Assembly (NCBI GenBank): GCA_965372405.1
Contig: CBDVCE010000015.1
Location: 7,914 to 71,913 of the forward strand
Origin: Sunxiuqinia sp965372405
GTDB lineage: Bacteria; Bacteroidota; Bacteroidia; Bacteroidales; Prolixibacteraceae
DNA: 64,000 nt
Reading direction: 5' to 3'
The notes beneath the pieces are model-generated. The model made no database searches. It saw only the letters and a program-made list of their open reading frames with translations, and had not been told where the DNA came from. The position numbers and the translations under genes are program-made. Positions 1 to 10,206 of this stretch are shown here, piece after piece. The first letter of the stretch is position 1. The number at the start of each line of letters is the position of its first letter.

Positions 1-432
1 AATCGTTTAGGAAAAAATATTGAACCACGATTTGCAAGCCGATATTACAGTGAGATTGGATTAGGTATTGATTTTACCGCTCGTGATTTACAAACCAAAT
101 TGAAGGAAAAAGGTCTTCCCTGGGAGAAAGCAAAAGGATTTGATCGTTCTGCAGCTATTGGCTCTGAATTTGTTTCTATTGAAAGTCTACCTGATGTAAA
201 CTCCATTAAGTTTGAACTTAAAAAAAATGGACAAACTGTACAACGCGGAGACTCAGCATATATGCTTTTCCCATTTGATGATTTAATTAGTCAGGTATCA
301 AAATACTATACAATTAAGATTGGTGACTTAATGTATACAGGCACACCTGCAGGAGTTGGTCCCGTAGCAATTGGTGATAGATTAGAAGGCTTTTTGGAAG
401 GCAAAAAGATGTTTGACATTGATGTGAAATAA
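1..432 (+). CDS. Fumarylacetoacetate hydrolase family protein (5' truncated by window edge)
   Basis: The reading frame is open from base 1 and ends at a TAA at 430-432, so only the C-terminal 143 residues are present. They carry the typical end of the FAH fold: the segment GLGIDFTARDLQ, then LPWEKAKGFDRSA, and near the C-terminus DLMYTGTPAGVGPV, which form the metal/substrate pocket in this family. Family members cleave or decarboxylate 2-keto acids with a divalent metal in the cytoplasm; the exact substrate cannot be told from a fragment. It is followed by an 85-bp gap and a gene on the same strand with a signal peptide and a different role, so no operon link is evident. Confidence 0.9.
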   Translation, partial: NRLGKNIEPRFASRYYSEIGLGIDFTARDLQTKLKEKGLPWEKAKGFDRSAAIGSEFVSIESLPDVNSIKFELKKNGQTVQRGDSAYMLFPFDDLISQVSKYYTIKIGDLMYTGTPAGVGPVAIGDRLEGFLEGKKMFDIDVK

Positions 433-517
433 GATTTTACATTTCATATTTCAATCATAACACGAATAAAAGTTTTCTTCGTTTGCTGATAATGCTAATT
501 TTGTTTCAGCTGAATTT

Positions 518-3376
518 ATGATTAAAACTCATTTTGCAATATTGTTGTTATGTGTTTTTTCTATTTCTGTTTTAGGAAATAGAAAACCAGTTTTGCATCA
601 TTATACTACTGAAGATGGTCTCTTCCATAATGAAATACGGCTGATTAGAAAAGCTGAAAATGGAATGCTTTGGCTTGGAACTCAAAATGGCCTTTCTTCT
701 TTTGATGGCTATCGATTCAATGTTTATAAGTACGATAGCAATAATCCCAATTCAATTTGCAGCGATAAAATTTATGCCTTAGAAACCTCTTCTACTGGTT
801 TGGTTTGGGTTGGAACAACCATTGGTTTGTGTGCACTAAATCCTCTTACCGGATCATCTGAAGCATTCCCAGATACATTCGATATTGAGACTCAGTTATC
901 TACATCTTTTATTAATACGTTATTGGAAGACCGATCTGGTTATTTATGGATTTCATGTAATACCGGAAATTATCGGTACTCGGTTAATCACAACACGATG
1001 GAAGAAATACTTCCAAAGAAACATGTGAAAAGTTATTATGAAGGACGTGAGGGTATTTTCTGGGTTTGTCATGGGAGAGTGGTAAGTAAATATGATCGTA
1101 AAACTGATAAAATTCTTGTCAGCTATCCGTATAATATAAGTAAACTTTATACTGACCGATTTGGCGTTTTGTGGGGAGTTGGAGATAATGGACTTTATCG
1201 GTACATGCCTGGGAAATCCGATTTTGAATGGGTTTCGCATGTTAAATCGAGTTTGAGAAGCGGCTTTGATTCAATTGGAGAAGATAAAGATGGAAGATTA
1301 CTGCTGGGAGTTTATGCTGGTGGAGTTACCATTTATGATCCAAAGAATAATGAAGTTAGTCATTTGATTGCTTACCCTGAGGAGCAATATGCTTTAAGCA
1401 GTAATGATGTGTATGATATATTTTCAGATGAATCGGGTGTTGTTTTGATTGGCACACAGGAAGGTTTGGACGTTTATGATTGGTCCAGACAACGCTTTTT
1501 AAAATGGAATCATTCTCCTGATAATCCAGATGGTTTGAGTAATAGCTTTATACAATATATCTACCGTGATCAAAAAAAACAGCTTTGGTTGGGAACTCGT
1601 GATAACGGCTTAGAACGGTTAAAGTCTGATGCAAATATTGTGGCACCATCTTTTGAGCATTTTCCACCTGGGAATGCATATGGAGAATTATCAGGAAACT
1701 ATATAACAGGAATCCTTGAAGATTCAAAAGATAGATTTTGGGTAGCGTCATGGGGGGGTGGGCTCAATTTAAAAGAATCAGGAAGTGATCAATGGATTAA
1801 TTTTCGGAATAATAAGAATGATGAAAGTAGTATTTCAAATAATGGTGTTATATCAATTCTGGAAGATCGTAGGGGAAGAATTTGGGTTGGGACATTAGGC
1901 GGATTAAACCGCTTAGTTTCAGACGATGAAGGCGAGTATTCATTTAAGAACTTTAAACATATTCCCGATGATTCATTGTCTATTAGTAGAAATGGAATCT
2001 TTAAAGTGTTTGAGGATTCGAAAGGTCGAATTTGGTTGGCCGTCACTGAAGGTGGACTAAATCTAATTCAGGAAGAAGCTGAAGGGAAAGTTTGGTTTAA
2101 ACACTTTAGACACGATCCGAAAAATCCTCGAAGTATTAGTAATGATGAGGTTTATATAATCTTTGAAGACAGCAAACATCGACTTTGGGTTGGAACTTCT
2201 TTAAAAGGGTTTAATCGTGTTTTTGAAGAAGTGGATTCAGATGGGAAATCCAAATTTTGGTTTAAATCATATCAGGAACAGGATGGCTTGTCTGATAATG
2301 AAGTTAATGCCATTCTGGAAGATGATTTTGGATATTTATGGATTTCTACGAATAGTGGGATTTCAAAATTTGATCCTGAAAGTGAAACCTTTGTCAGTTA
2401 CGCTGAATATGACGGGGTTTTAAAAGGTAAGTTTCGTAAAAATGCAGCATGGAAAGATGAAGACGGCACCATGTTTTTTGGTGGAGTTGCTGGAGTAAAT
2501 ATATTTAACCCTACACATTTTGAGAAAAATGAAATACCACCGAATCCAATAATCACAGGTGTTATAATTGATGGAAAACAATATTTTGAAAATGATAGTT
2601 TGGAAGGTAAACTATTATTTAATCGGGATGATTCTGGAGACTTAGTGTTGAACTTACCTGCTGAGTTTAATCGTTTTAAGTTGCAGTTCTCGGCAATGTC
2701 TTATTCAAGTTCAAGAAGAAATCAATACCAATGGAAATTGAATGGTTTTGATGCTGATTGGCAACAATATGAAGGTGCAGAACCCGAATTAATATACAAT
2801 GCTTTAGAGTCCAGAGAATATGATTTGCAAATTAAGGCAGCTAATAATGATGGAGTTTGGGGAAATCTTCCTGTGAGAATGAGAGTTAATATTAGTTCAG
2901 ATGGAAAGAATAAAACAGCAATAGCGTTTGGTGCTTTAGTTCTAATTATTTTTGTTTTAGGAATTGTGGCTCTTGTTCAGAAAAAAGCGAAAAATATAAC
3001 CAAAAAGAAAGCACCTGTTTTCGCTACAGATGCTGATAAGAAGTTGATTGTCCAGTTGAATTTAGTCATGGAGGAAAAGAAGTTATATCTCGATAGTAAA
3101 ATTGGTCTCAATGATTTGGCTGATGAAATCAACATTACCCCAAATCAACTTTCGGCTTTGCTTAATGATGCGATTGGTAAACCGTTTTATGATTACGTAA
3201 ATGAGTTTCGTATTGAAGAAGTAAAAAGGCGTTTGGTCGATCCAAATCAGAAGAAACAAACAATTTTGGCCATTGCATGGGATTGTGGTTTTAACTCAAA
3301 ATCTGCTTTCAATCGTGTGTTTAAGATTAATACAGGCAATACTCCCTCCGAATTCCAGAAAAAACATCTTTCCTAA
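518..3376 (+). CDS. Membrane-spanning propeller/Y_Y_Y sensor fused directly to an AraC-type DNA-binding domain
   Basis: 952 residues. An N-terminal signal sequence is followed by about 700 residues of two-component-regulator propeller repeats (recurring LWxGT and ILEDxxGxxWxGT blades, roughly 25-690) and a Y_Y_Y-type Ig domain (about 700-790). A membrane helix lies near 799-821 (AIAFGALVLIIFVLGIVALV). The C-terminal AraC helix-turn-helix pair is at about 855-950, with the conserved second helix region AIAWDCGFNSKSAFNRVF. This is the architecture of hybrid two-component system regulators of Bacteroidota polysaccharide loci, but histidine kinase, ATPase and receiver domains are absent; the membrane helix runs almost straight into the AraC domain. 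It probably senses a glycan fragment in the periplasm and controls the downstream glycosidase/sulfatase genes. The ATG at 518 gives a complete signal peptide. Confidence 0.9.
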   Translation: MIKTHFAILLLCVFSISVLGNRKPVLHHYTTEDGLFHNEIRLIRKAENGMLWLGTQNGLSSFDGYRFNVYKYDSNNPNSICSDKIYALETSSTGLVWVGTTIGLCALNPLTGSSEAFPDTFDIETQLSTSFINTLLEDRSGYLWISCNTGNYRYSVNHNTMEEILPKKHVKSYYEGREGIFWVCHGRVVSKYDRKTDKILVSYPYNISKLYTDRFGVLWGVGDNGLYRYMPGKSDFEWVSHVKSSLRSGFDSIGEDKDGRLLLGVYAGGVTIYDPKNNEVSHLIAYPEEQYALSSNDVYDIFSDESGVVLIGTQEGLDVYDWSRQRFLKWNHSPDNPDGLSNSFIQYIYRDQKKQLWLGTRDNGLERLKSDANIVAPSFEHFPPGNAYGELSGNYITGILEDSKDRFWVASWGGGLNLKESGSDQWINFRNNKNDESSISNNGVISILEDRRGRIWVGTLGGLNRLVSDDEGEYSFKNFKHIPDDSLSISRNGIFKVFEDSKGRIWLAVTEGGLNLIQEEAEGKVWFKHFRHDPKNPRSISNDEVYIIFEDSKHRLWVGTSLKGFNRVFEEVDSDGKSKFWFKSYQEQDGLSDNEVNAILEDDFGYLWISTNSGISKFDPESETFVSYAEYDGVLKGKFRKNAAWKDEDGTMFFGGVAGVNIFNPTHFEKNEIPPNPIITGVIIDGKQYFENDSLEGKLLFNRDDSGDLVLNLPAEFNRFKLQFSAMSYSSSRRNQYQWKLNGFDADWQQYEGAEPELIYNALESREYDLQIKAANNDGVWGNLPVRMRVNISSDGKNKTAIAFGALVLIIFVLGIVALVQKKAKNITKKKAPVFATDADKKLIVQLNLVMEEKKLYLDSKIGLNDLADEINITPNQLSALLNDAIGKPFYDYVNEFRIEEVKRRLVDPNQKKQTILAIAWDCGFNSKSAFNRVFKINTGNTPSEFQKKHLS

Positions 3377-3561
3377 TTATTATTGATATATAGTCTGTTA
3401 CGAGTCCTTTTGCTCAAAAGAACGATTAATTATGTCCTGTTATTTCCAGTAGGTCGACTTTGATGTTGAGCTGGTGTAAGTTTGTTATCACCTGTTTGAG
3501 ATTAAGAGTTTCTTATTGATAATATAGTATTTGTTCTAAGTAATCTAAACCAACTAAATCT

Positions 3562-5715
3562 ATGAAGCTATTTTCTTTATTACCTGTTTTTTTATTGATG
3601 ATTGTTTTGGTTTCTTGTCAGCCTACAGAGGAAACCAGTGAAGATATTCAGTGTCCAATATGGAAGAAAGAATTATCTGGTGTGTGGAAATCTACTGTCA
3701 ATAATCCTGATGATTTTAATTTGTTGTCGATTAGTAATAAAAAGCCACGCACTGAAGCTATAGATAAAATAGCTGATGCCCCAATACCATTAGATCTTAA
3801 TGAAATTGAGGCCTTTACGAAAAATGGTAAAACTTATCTTCGGTTTCCACTTGAAAAAGGGGAGCAATTATATGGATTTGGATTAAACTTTAAAACTGTA
3901 CGGCAACGTGGACATATTTTGCGTTTACATGTTGATCACTATGGAGGCAGGGATAATGGACGTACACATGCTCCTGTTCCATTTTTCGTGTCGGATCGTG
4001 GGTATGGTGTGTTAATTAATGCCGCACGTTATATTGATGTTTATGCAGGTTCTGGAATAACAAAAGATAGCAAGAATCCTCCGGTAACCCGTGATAGAAA
4101 CACAGATCGAGATTGGGAAGGAAATCCGTATTCTGATAATCTGGAGTTTGTAATTCCAGAGAATGGTGTTGAGCTTATCATGTTTACAGGAAAAAATATG
4201 ATGGAGGTTGTTCAGCGTTTTAACTTGTATTGTGGTGGTGGTTTTATACCTCCAAAATGGGGATTAGGTTTTTGGCAACGTACGCCAACCCTATATTCTG
4301 ATGATGATATTCGTAATGAAGTTAAAGGATTTGAAACTAAAAACTTCCCATTGGATGTAATTGGATTAGAACCAGGTTGGCACAGTAAAGCTTATCCATG
4401 TACGTTTGAATGGGATAAGGGACGATATCCAGACCCAAAAGGATTTGCAAAAGAAATGGCTCAAAAAGGAGTTAACTTAAATTTATGGTGTAACCCATAT
4501 TTATGGCCCGATTCCAAACTGGACAAACAAATGAGTTCATACACTGGGTCTCATACTGTTTGGTGTGGAACTATTCCAGACTTTACAATTCCAGAGGCTC
4601 GATCAATTATGCAAACTCACCTGAAAAAGAATCAGCTAGATATTGGTGTTAGCGGTTTTAAGATCGATGAAGTAGATGGTTTTGATGAGTGGTTGTGGCC
4701 CGATGTGGCAACTTTCCCTTCAGGTCATGATGCTGAACAAATGCGCCAGACTTATGGTAATCAGGTGATGAGAGTTACAGATGAAATTTACCGGGAAAAG
4801 AATGAAAGAACTTATGGATTAATTCGTGCTGCAAATGCTGGTTCTGTTTCATATCCATACGTAATTTATAATGACTACTATAGTCACCAGGACTTTATAA
4901 CTGCCTTAATTAATTCAGGGTTCAGTGGTTTGCTATGGACTCCTGAAGTTCGTGCAAGTGGTTCTTCTGAAGAATGGGTTCGCCGTATGCAGTCAGTTTG
5001 TTTCTCACCTATGGCTATGATCAATGCATGGGCTGACGGAACTAAGCCCTGGTCTTTTGCTGATGTTTATGAATCTTGCCAGGATGTTGCTTTTTTACGC
5101 ATGCAGCTATTGCCATATATCTATTCAACTTTTGCACAATATTATTTCGAAGGCAAACCACCATTTCGCGCTATGGAATTGGAAGAAGGATATGTGAGTA
5201 AAGAAGAAAACATCAAGGGAAAACTTGATGCTACAGACAACCCTTATGAGAAAGCCATCAAAAATGAAATGAAAGACCAGTACATGATGGGTGACTTTAT
5301 CCTTGTTGCTCCTGTCTTTAATAACCAGAAAGAGCGCACAGTTGTACTTCCGCAAGGAAACTGGTATGATTTTTATACTGGTGAGTTAGCAGGAAATGGT
5401 GAAGTTATTACTATCGAACCAAGCCTGGAGGAAATACCGTTGTTTGTAAAAGATGGTGCTATCATTCCAATGATCCCAAAAATTAGGCAAACATCGGAAT
5501 GGACCAATGATTTACCAATTGAGCTTCGTGTTTATGGAGAGAAAGATGGAGCGTTTCAGTTGTATAATGACGATGGTAAGACCTATAATTATGAGAACGG
5601 AGATTATTCCCTTTTTAATCTTTCAGTAAAAGATGGAAAAGGAATTGTTGGAGTAGCTGAAGGAAAAGCATCTGCAACTGATTATCAGTTCACATGGAGC
5701 TACTTCTCAAAATAA
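3562..5715 (+). CDS. Glycoside hydrolase family 31 lipoprotein (alpha-glycosidase)
   Basis: 717 residues beginning with a lipoprotein signal (lipobox LVSC, Cys20), so it is likely membrane anchored and periplasmic or surface exposed. The N-terminal beta domain is followed from about residue 225 by the GH31 barrel (GLGFWQRTP, then FPLDVIGLEPGWHS). The expected nucleophile motif appears as GFKIDEVDG with Asp369. A distal beta-sandwich with LILVAPVFN-like sequence and a nearby QLYNDDGKTY motif follow, as is usual for the family. GH31 members release alpha-linked glucose, xylose, galactose or sulfoquinovose; the divergent acid/base region around 440-475 prevents assigning the sugar. First enzyme of glycan locus A, 185 bp after the regulator. 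Confidence 0.9.
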   Translation: MKLFSLLPVFLLMIVLVSCQPTEETSEDIQCPIWKKELSGVWKSTVNNPDDFNLLSISNKKPRTEAIDKIADAPIPLDLNEIEAFTKNGKTYLRFPLEKGEQLYGFGLNFKTVRQRGHILRLHVDHYGGRDNGRTHAPVPFFVSDRGYGVLINAARYIDVYAGSGITKDSKNPPVTRDRNTDRDWEGNPYSDNLEFVIPENGVELIMFTGKNMMEVVQRFNLYCGGGFIPPKWGLGFWQRTPTLYSDDDIRNEVKGFETKNFPLDVIGLEPGWHSKAYPCTFEWDKGRYPDPKGFAKEMAQKGVNLNLWCNPYLWPDSKLDKQMSSYTGSHTVWCGTIPDFTIPEARSIMQTHLKKNQLDIGVSGFKIDEVDGFDEWLWPDVATFPSGHDAEQMRQTYGNQVMRVTDEIYREKNERTYGLIRAANAGSVSYPYVIYNDYYSHQDFITALINSGFSGLLWTPEVRASGSSEEWVRRMQSVCFSPMAMINAWADGTKPWSFADVYESCQDVAFLRMQLLPYIYSTFAQYYFEGKPPFRAMELEEGYVSKEENIKGKLDATDNPYEKAIKNEMKDQYMMGDFILVAPVFNNQKERTVVLPQGNWYDFYTGELAGNGEVITIEPSLEEIPLFVKDGAIIPMIPKIRQTSEWTNDLPIELRVYGEKDGAFQLYNDDGKTYNYENGDYSLFNLSVKDGKGIVGVAEGKASATDYQFTWSYFSK

Positions 5716-5740
5716 GCTTATAAACCCAACATATCAAATA

Positions 5741-5788
5741 AATCAGGGAAATAGCTGAGCAATTTAATTGCTCAGCTTCCCTGATTTT
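5741..5788 (+). terminator. Long stem-loop after the GH31 gene
   Basis: Nested inverted repeat: outer arms AATCAGGGA (5741-5749) and TCCCTGATT (5778-5786), inner arms AGCTGAGCAAT (5753-5763) and ATTGCTCAGCT (5767-5777) around a TTA loop, with a 3-nt bulge on the left side. It is followed by only four T residues, so it may be a terminator, an attenuator or an mRNA-end stabiliser between the GH31 gene and the next four genes. Confidence 0.6.
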
Positions 5789-5877
5789 ATAGATTATTAA
5801 ATAGAACACGCTTTATAAAGAGTTCAATTTATGTGTTATGGTTAGTTTTTTATCAATTAGAATTAAAAGAGATAGCT

Positions 5878-8670
5878 ATGAATAAATTTTCAAAAAGAAT
5901 AAATATTCTTCTTTTACTGCTTGTAATTGGTACTATAAGCAATGCACAAACAGTTGTAGAACTTCAAAACTTACAAATTTCATTAGCACAACAAACGTAT
6001 AGTGCTCCGGTTAAAAACAAATCAGTAACTGGTGAGGAATTGTCTATTGCTGGAGAAAAATTTTCAAAAGGAATTGGAGTTCATTCAAAGTCGATTATTA
6101 AAATAAAAATGAATAATGGCAGTTTATTTACAGCTAAAGTAGGTGTAAATGATTCGCATATTGATTATCAAAAAGAGACTGTTAAATCAATTCCATTAAC
6201 CGATGGAAAACGAATGTTTTATGATGTAACCGAAACCAGAAAACAATTTATTGGGGTTGAGGGAGCAAGCGGAACAGTTGATATAGGAAGTGTTGTTTTT
6301 AAGCTTGTTCATAATGGCAAAGAGGTTTACAATAGCGGAATCATGCGTAGGGGCGATAAAACCAAAGAAGTAAATGTAGCTGTTAAGCGAGGAGTTTTGG
6401 AGATGATTGTTGAAAATGGAGGCGACAGTGAAAGTGGTGACCATGCTGTCTGGATTAATCCCCAAATTGAATATTTTGAAATTGCACCAGTTATTGCTGA
6501 AATTGATTTTGTAGGTGAAAAGCTGGAGCAATCAAAAGAAGTGAATCAAAAACTAACTCAATTAATTCAAGAACTTCCAGAGATTAAATTGCCTTTGTCT
6601 CAACCTGATTTTGACTGGTTGGTGGATAATAAAAAAGCAAAAGCCGCTGTGTACAGCGCTGGAAATAACAAAGACATCGTTTTTTCCAATGGTTTAATAG
6701 CTCGTATTTTTCGTGTATCACCAAATCTGGCAACAATCGATTTTGTGAACCAGATGACTGGTGAAAGTTTGTTACGTGGAGTTTCAAATGAAGGAACGCT
6801 AACTATTGATGGTAAGAATTACACAATAGGTGGATTAAGTAAACAACCTGAATACGCTTACACACTTATGAAATGGGTTGATGAGCTATCTGCAACTCCG
6901 AACTCATTTGTGATTCAGGATTTTTCGGTTCAAGAACTAACAGACCGAATGGAATGGAAACGGGTTCGTTGGGCTGCAAATAAAAAAATGCCAACTGGTA
7001 AAGAATTGACCTTCACTCTTTCAAAAGACGATGTTATTGTCAAAGTACATTTTGCTTTATATGATGGTCTGCCAACTATTAGTAAGTGGATTGAGGTAAT
7101 CAATGAAGGAGATTTACTTGTGCAGTTAAACAGTTTTAAGTTGGAGCAACTAGCCATGGTTGAAGGAGAAAATTTGGTTGATATTCCAGAACACTGGGTA
7201 AAACCAAATATTCATATTGAAACAGATTATGCATTTGGAGCTATGCAACAAAAAACATCAGATAAAACAACCTATTGGGAAACTGATCCGAGATACACTT
7301 CACAAACAAATTATCCATTGCAGTTACCATGTATTCTGGAAGTAAAACCACCATTAGGACCAGATACCGGTATTTCTGCTGGTGGATCATTAAGTAGTTT
7401 CAGAGTTTGGGAAACAATAATGGATACTCGTGATGAGGAAAGAAGTGGAATGTTTATTCGGAAGTTATACCGTACTATTTCGCCATGGACAACGGAAAAT
7501 CCAATCTTTTTGCATCTCACATCAACCAAAGTTGAGACTGTTAAAGCAGCAATTAATCAATGTGCCGAAGTTGGTTATGAAATGATAATTCTAAGTTTTG
7601 GTAGTGGTCTTAATATGGAAGATGAGTCTGAAGAAAATTACAGAAAATTTAAGGAGTTGAGGGAATATGCCAATGCGAAAGGCATTGAGTTGGGAGGATA
7701 TTCACTGCTCTCAAGCAGATGGATAAGTGATGAGGTTGATGTAATTAATCCGAAAACTGGAAAACGTGGAGGAATGATTTTTGGTTCTTCGCCATGTTTA
7801 AGTAGCGAGTGGGGCTATGATTATTTCAGAAAACTGAAGAAGTTTTTCACGAAAACAGGCATGCAGGTTTTTGAAAATGATGGTTCGTATCCTGGAAATG
7901 TTTGTGCTTCCACATCTCATACTCATCACGATGGATTAGGCGATTCGCAGTGGAAACAATATGCACAAATACAAGGGCTTTACAAATGGATGCGTTCAGA
8001 GGGAATTTATATGAACGTACCAGACTTTTATGTGAATTCAGGAACAAATAAAACGGGTATTGGATACCGCGAAGTAAACTGGTCACTTCCGCGTGATAGA
8101 CAATTGGTACTTGGACGTACAAATATTTACGATGGTTTATGGGATCGAATTCCAAGTATGTGCTGGACTTTTGTACCGCTTACTCAGTATCATGGAGGAG
8201 GTGCGGCAGCAACAATGGAGCCATTGAAAGATCACTTGCTCGATTATGAAAATCAGATGATGCAAAACTATGGTTCGGGTGTGCAGGCTTGTTACCGAGG
8301 TCCAAGATTATACGATGCTCCAGAAACAAAAGAGCTTGTAGCAAAAGTGATTGATTGGTATAAAAAATACCGCAATATATTGAACAGTGATATTATTCAT
8401 TTGCACAGACCTTCTGGAAAGGATTGGGATGGATTCATGCATGTAAATCCAAATTTAAAAGAAAAAGGTTTGGTGATGGTTTTCAATCCTACTGATGACG
8501 AAATGATCCGAAATATTAAACTTCCGCTTTATTATACTGGAATAAATGAAACTGTGAATATTAGAGAGAAAGAAGGAAAAGCAAAGTTGCATAAACTCGC
8601 AAGAGATTACAGCGTAAATATATCGGTTACTATACCAGCTAACTCTTACACTTGGTTGGTTTTAGAATAG
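5878..8670 (+). CDS. Secreted protein with NPCBM module and putative TIM-barrel glycosidase domain
   Basis: 930 residues from the ATG at 5878, chosen over upstream in-frame codons because it gives a clean signal peptide (MNKFSKRINILLLLLVIGT, cleavage after SNA). Residues about 25-205 match the NPCBM carbohydrate-binding pattern (SVTGEELSIAGEKFSKGIGVHS, then HAVWINPQIEYF). The rest resembles alpha-galactosidase-like (clan GH-D) barrels in a loose way: an LSFGSGLNMEDES segment, a GMQVFENDGSYPG strand end with Asp668 as candidate nucleophile, and a GIGYREVNWSLPRD segment. I cannot assign a CAZy family. Start of a tight gene run (gaps 29, 34 and 12 bp) with a sulfatase, an unknown protein and GH2, so it is probably co-transcribed with them and acts on the same sulfated glycan. 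Confidence 0.8.
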   Translation: MNKFSKRINILLLLLVIGTISNAQTVVELQNLQISLAQQTYSAPVKNKSVTGEELSIAGEKFSKGIGVHSKSIIKIKMNNGSLFTAKVGVNDSHIDYQKETVKSIPLTDGKRMFYDVTETRKQFIGVEGASGTVDIGSVVFKLVHNGKEVYNSGIMRRGDKTKEVNVAVKRGVLEMIVENGGDSESGDHAVWINPQIEYFEIAPVIAEIDFVGEKLEQSKEVNQKLTQLIQELPEIKLPLSQPDFDWLVDNKKAKAAVYSAGNNKDIVFSNGLIARIFRVSPNLATIDFVNQMTGESLLRGVSNEGTLTIDGKNYTIGGLSKQPEYAYTLMKWVDELSATPNSFVIQDFSVQELTDRMEWKRVRWAANKKMPTGKELTFTLSKDDVIVKVHFALYDGLPTISKWIEVINEGDLLVQLNSFKLEQLAMVEGENLVDIPEHWVKPNIHIETDYAFGAMQQKTSDKTTYWETDPRYTSQTNYPLQLPCILEVKPPLGPDTGISAGGSLSSFRVWETIMDTRDEERSGMFIRKLYRTISPWTTENPIFLHLTSTKVETVKAAINQCAEVGYEMIILSFGSGLNMEDESEENYRKFKELREYANAKGIELGGYSLLSSRWISDEVDVINPKTGKRGGMIFGSSPCLSSEWGYDYFRKLKKFFTKTGMQVFENDGSYPGNVCASTSHTHHDGLGDSQWKQYAQIQGLYKWMRSEGIYMNVPDFYVNSGTNKTGIGYREVNWSLPRDRQLVLGRTNIYDGLWDRIPSMCWTFVPLTQYHGGGAAATMEPLKDHLLDYENQMMQNYGSGVQACYRGPRLYDAPETKELVAKVIDWYKKYRNILNSDIIHLHRPSGKDWDGFMHVNPNLKEKGLVMVFNPTDDEMIRNIKLPLYYTGINETVNIREKEGKAKLHKLARDYSVNISVTIPANSYTWLVLE

Positions 8671-8699
8671 ATAATTATTGTTCTTTAAAAATAGACGTG

Positions 8700-10172
8700 A
8701 TGAAAAAAACGAATGTATTATTTCTAACTGTCATTTTACTTTTATGTGGGTTTATTAGTAATGCTATAGAAAAAGAAAAGAAAACAAATTTCATACAGAT
8801 TCTGACTGACGATCAGGGCTGGGGTGATCTTGGTTCTTTTGGGCATGACTTTATTCAAACTCCACACATCGATCAACTTGCAAAAGAAGGTATAAAATTC
8901 ACCAACTGTTATTCTGCTGATGGTGTTTGTTCTCCTTCACGAGCAGCTATTTTAACAGGTCGAACTCCTTATCGTAATGGAGTTTACCGGTGGGTTCCTG
9001 CTAAGCATTTTTGTTATTTGCGAGAAAGCGAAATAACCTTGCCTCAATTATTACAAGAAAATGGTTATCAAACAGCACATTTTGGGAAATGGCATTTAAG
9101 CTATTATTCAGAAACAAGAATTGGGAAATCTGAAGATTTCAAAGATTTTAGCTGGGGACATCCAGACCAACCAACAATGAAAGAATATGGATATGACTAT
9201 TACTTTGCAACAGGAAATGTTGCCAGACCAAATCATAAAAACCCATTAAACTTTTTTCTCAATGGAAAACCTATGGGGAAAATGGAAGGATTTTCAGCAC
9301 AGATAGTGGCAACAGAAATAGTTAAATGGTTGAAAGAACATCGAAAAGATGATAAACCTTTTTTTATGACATTGTGGTTTCATGAACCTCATGGTCCTAT
9401 AAATAGTGATCCGGAATTCATCAAACGATACGATAAAATAAAGGATAAAAGTTTTCAGCAGTATTTGGCAAATGTTACCCAAATTGATGAGGCTGTAGGG
9501 GAGATTGTTAATACATTGAAAGAACAAGGAATTTACAACGAAACACTTATTTGGTATACCAGCGATAATGGCCCTGCTGGACCGCATGAATACGGAACAT
9601 TTAATAATAGTGACCATGTATATGGACATCATCGCTCACGTGGAAGTACTGGTGGTTTAAGAGGAAGGAAAAGTCATACACACGAAGGAGGAATCAGAGT
9701 TCCTGGAATTATTTCATGGCCAAAAGGTTTGGAAGAGAATTCTGTAAAAGGTGGCGGAATTGTTGGAGAACCGATAATTGGATCAGATATATTTCCAACG
9801 ATACTAGATATTACTGGTATTAAACTTCCCAATGATCGAGTGTTGGATGGTACATCAATACTTCCAATTCTGGAAGGCAAGAAAGTAAAACGTAAAAAAC
9901 CATTGTACTGGAGAAATAACAGTCATTATTTTCGTGTTGCTATTCGGGATGGAGACTGGAAATTGGTTTGTAATTCAGAACGCACCGAATTTGAACTATA
10001 CAATTTAGCAATTGACCAACGAGAAACCACTGATATATCTGCTCACAATCCTAAACGGTTTGAAAGGATGAAAAAGGAGCTGATCGAATATGACAATGAG
10101 GTACTCAACGAAGGACCAAAATGGTGGAACAGAGAGAAGAGACTCAAAGAAATAATGCCCGATTACAATTAA
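8700..10172 (+). CDS. Secreted formylglycine-dependent sulfatase (S1 family)
   Basis: 490 residues from the ATG at 8700; the frame is open further upstream, but this start gives the signal peptide (MKKTNVLFLTVILLLCGFIS). Metal-site residues are visible in ILTDDQGWGDLG. The sulfatase signature GVCSPSRAAILTGR contains Cys77, the residue converted to formylglycine. Further motifs are GKWHLS, the YTSDNGP metal site, and a C-terminal small subdomain ending in RDGDWKLVCN. It removes sulfate esters from the glycan handled by locus A and needs a sulfatase-maturing enzyme encoded elsewhere. Position specificity cannot be read from sequence. It lies 29 bp after the NPCBM protein and 34 bp before the next gene. 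Confidence 0.95.
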   Translation: MKKTNVLFLTVILLLCGFISNAIEKEKKTNFIQILTDDQGWGDLGSFGHDFIQTPHIDQLAKEGIKFTNCYSADGVCSPSRAAILTGRTPYRNGVYRWVPAKHFCYLRESEITLPQLLQENGYQTAHFGKWHLSYYSETRIGKSEDFKDFSWGHPDQPTMKEYGYDYYFATGNVARPNHKNPLNFFLNGKPMGKMEGFSAQIVATEIVKWLKEHRKDDKPFFMTLWFHEPHGPINSDPEFIKRYDKIKDKSFQQYLANVTQIDEAVGEIVNTLKEQGIYNETLIWYTSDNGPAGPHEYGTFNNSDHVYGHHRSRGSTGGLRGRKSHTHEGGIRVPGIISWPKGLEENSVKGGGIVGEPIIGSDIFPTILDITGIKLPNDRVLDGTSILPILEGKKVKRKKPLYWRNNSHYFRVAIRDGDWKLVCNSERTEFELYNLAIDQRETTDISAHNPKRFERMKKELIEYDNEVLNEGPKWWNREKRLKEIMPDYN

Positions 10173-10206
10173 AATAAATACTACTACAACTATAATAAAA
10201 ACGAAA

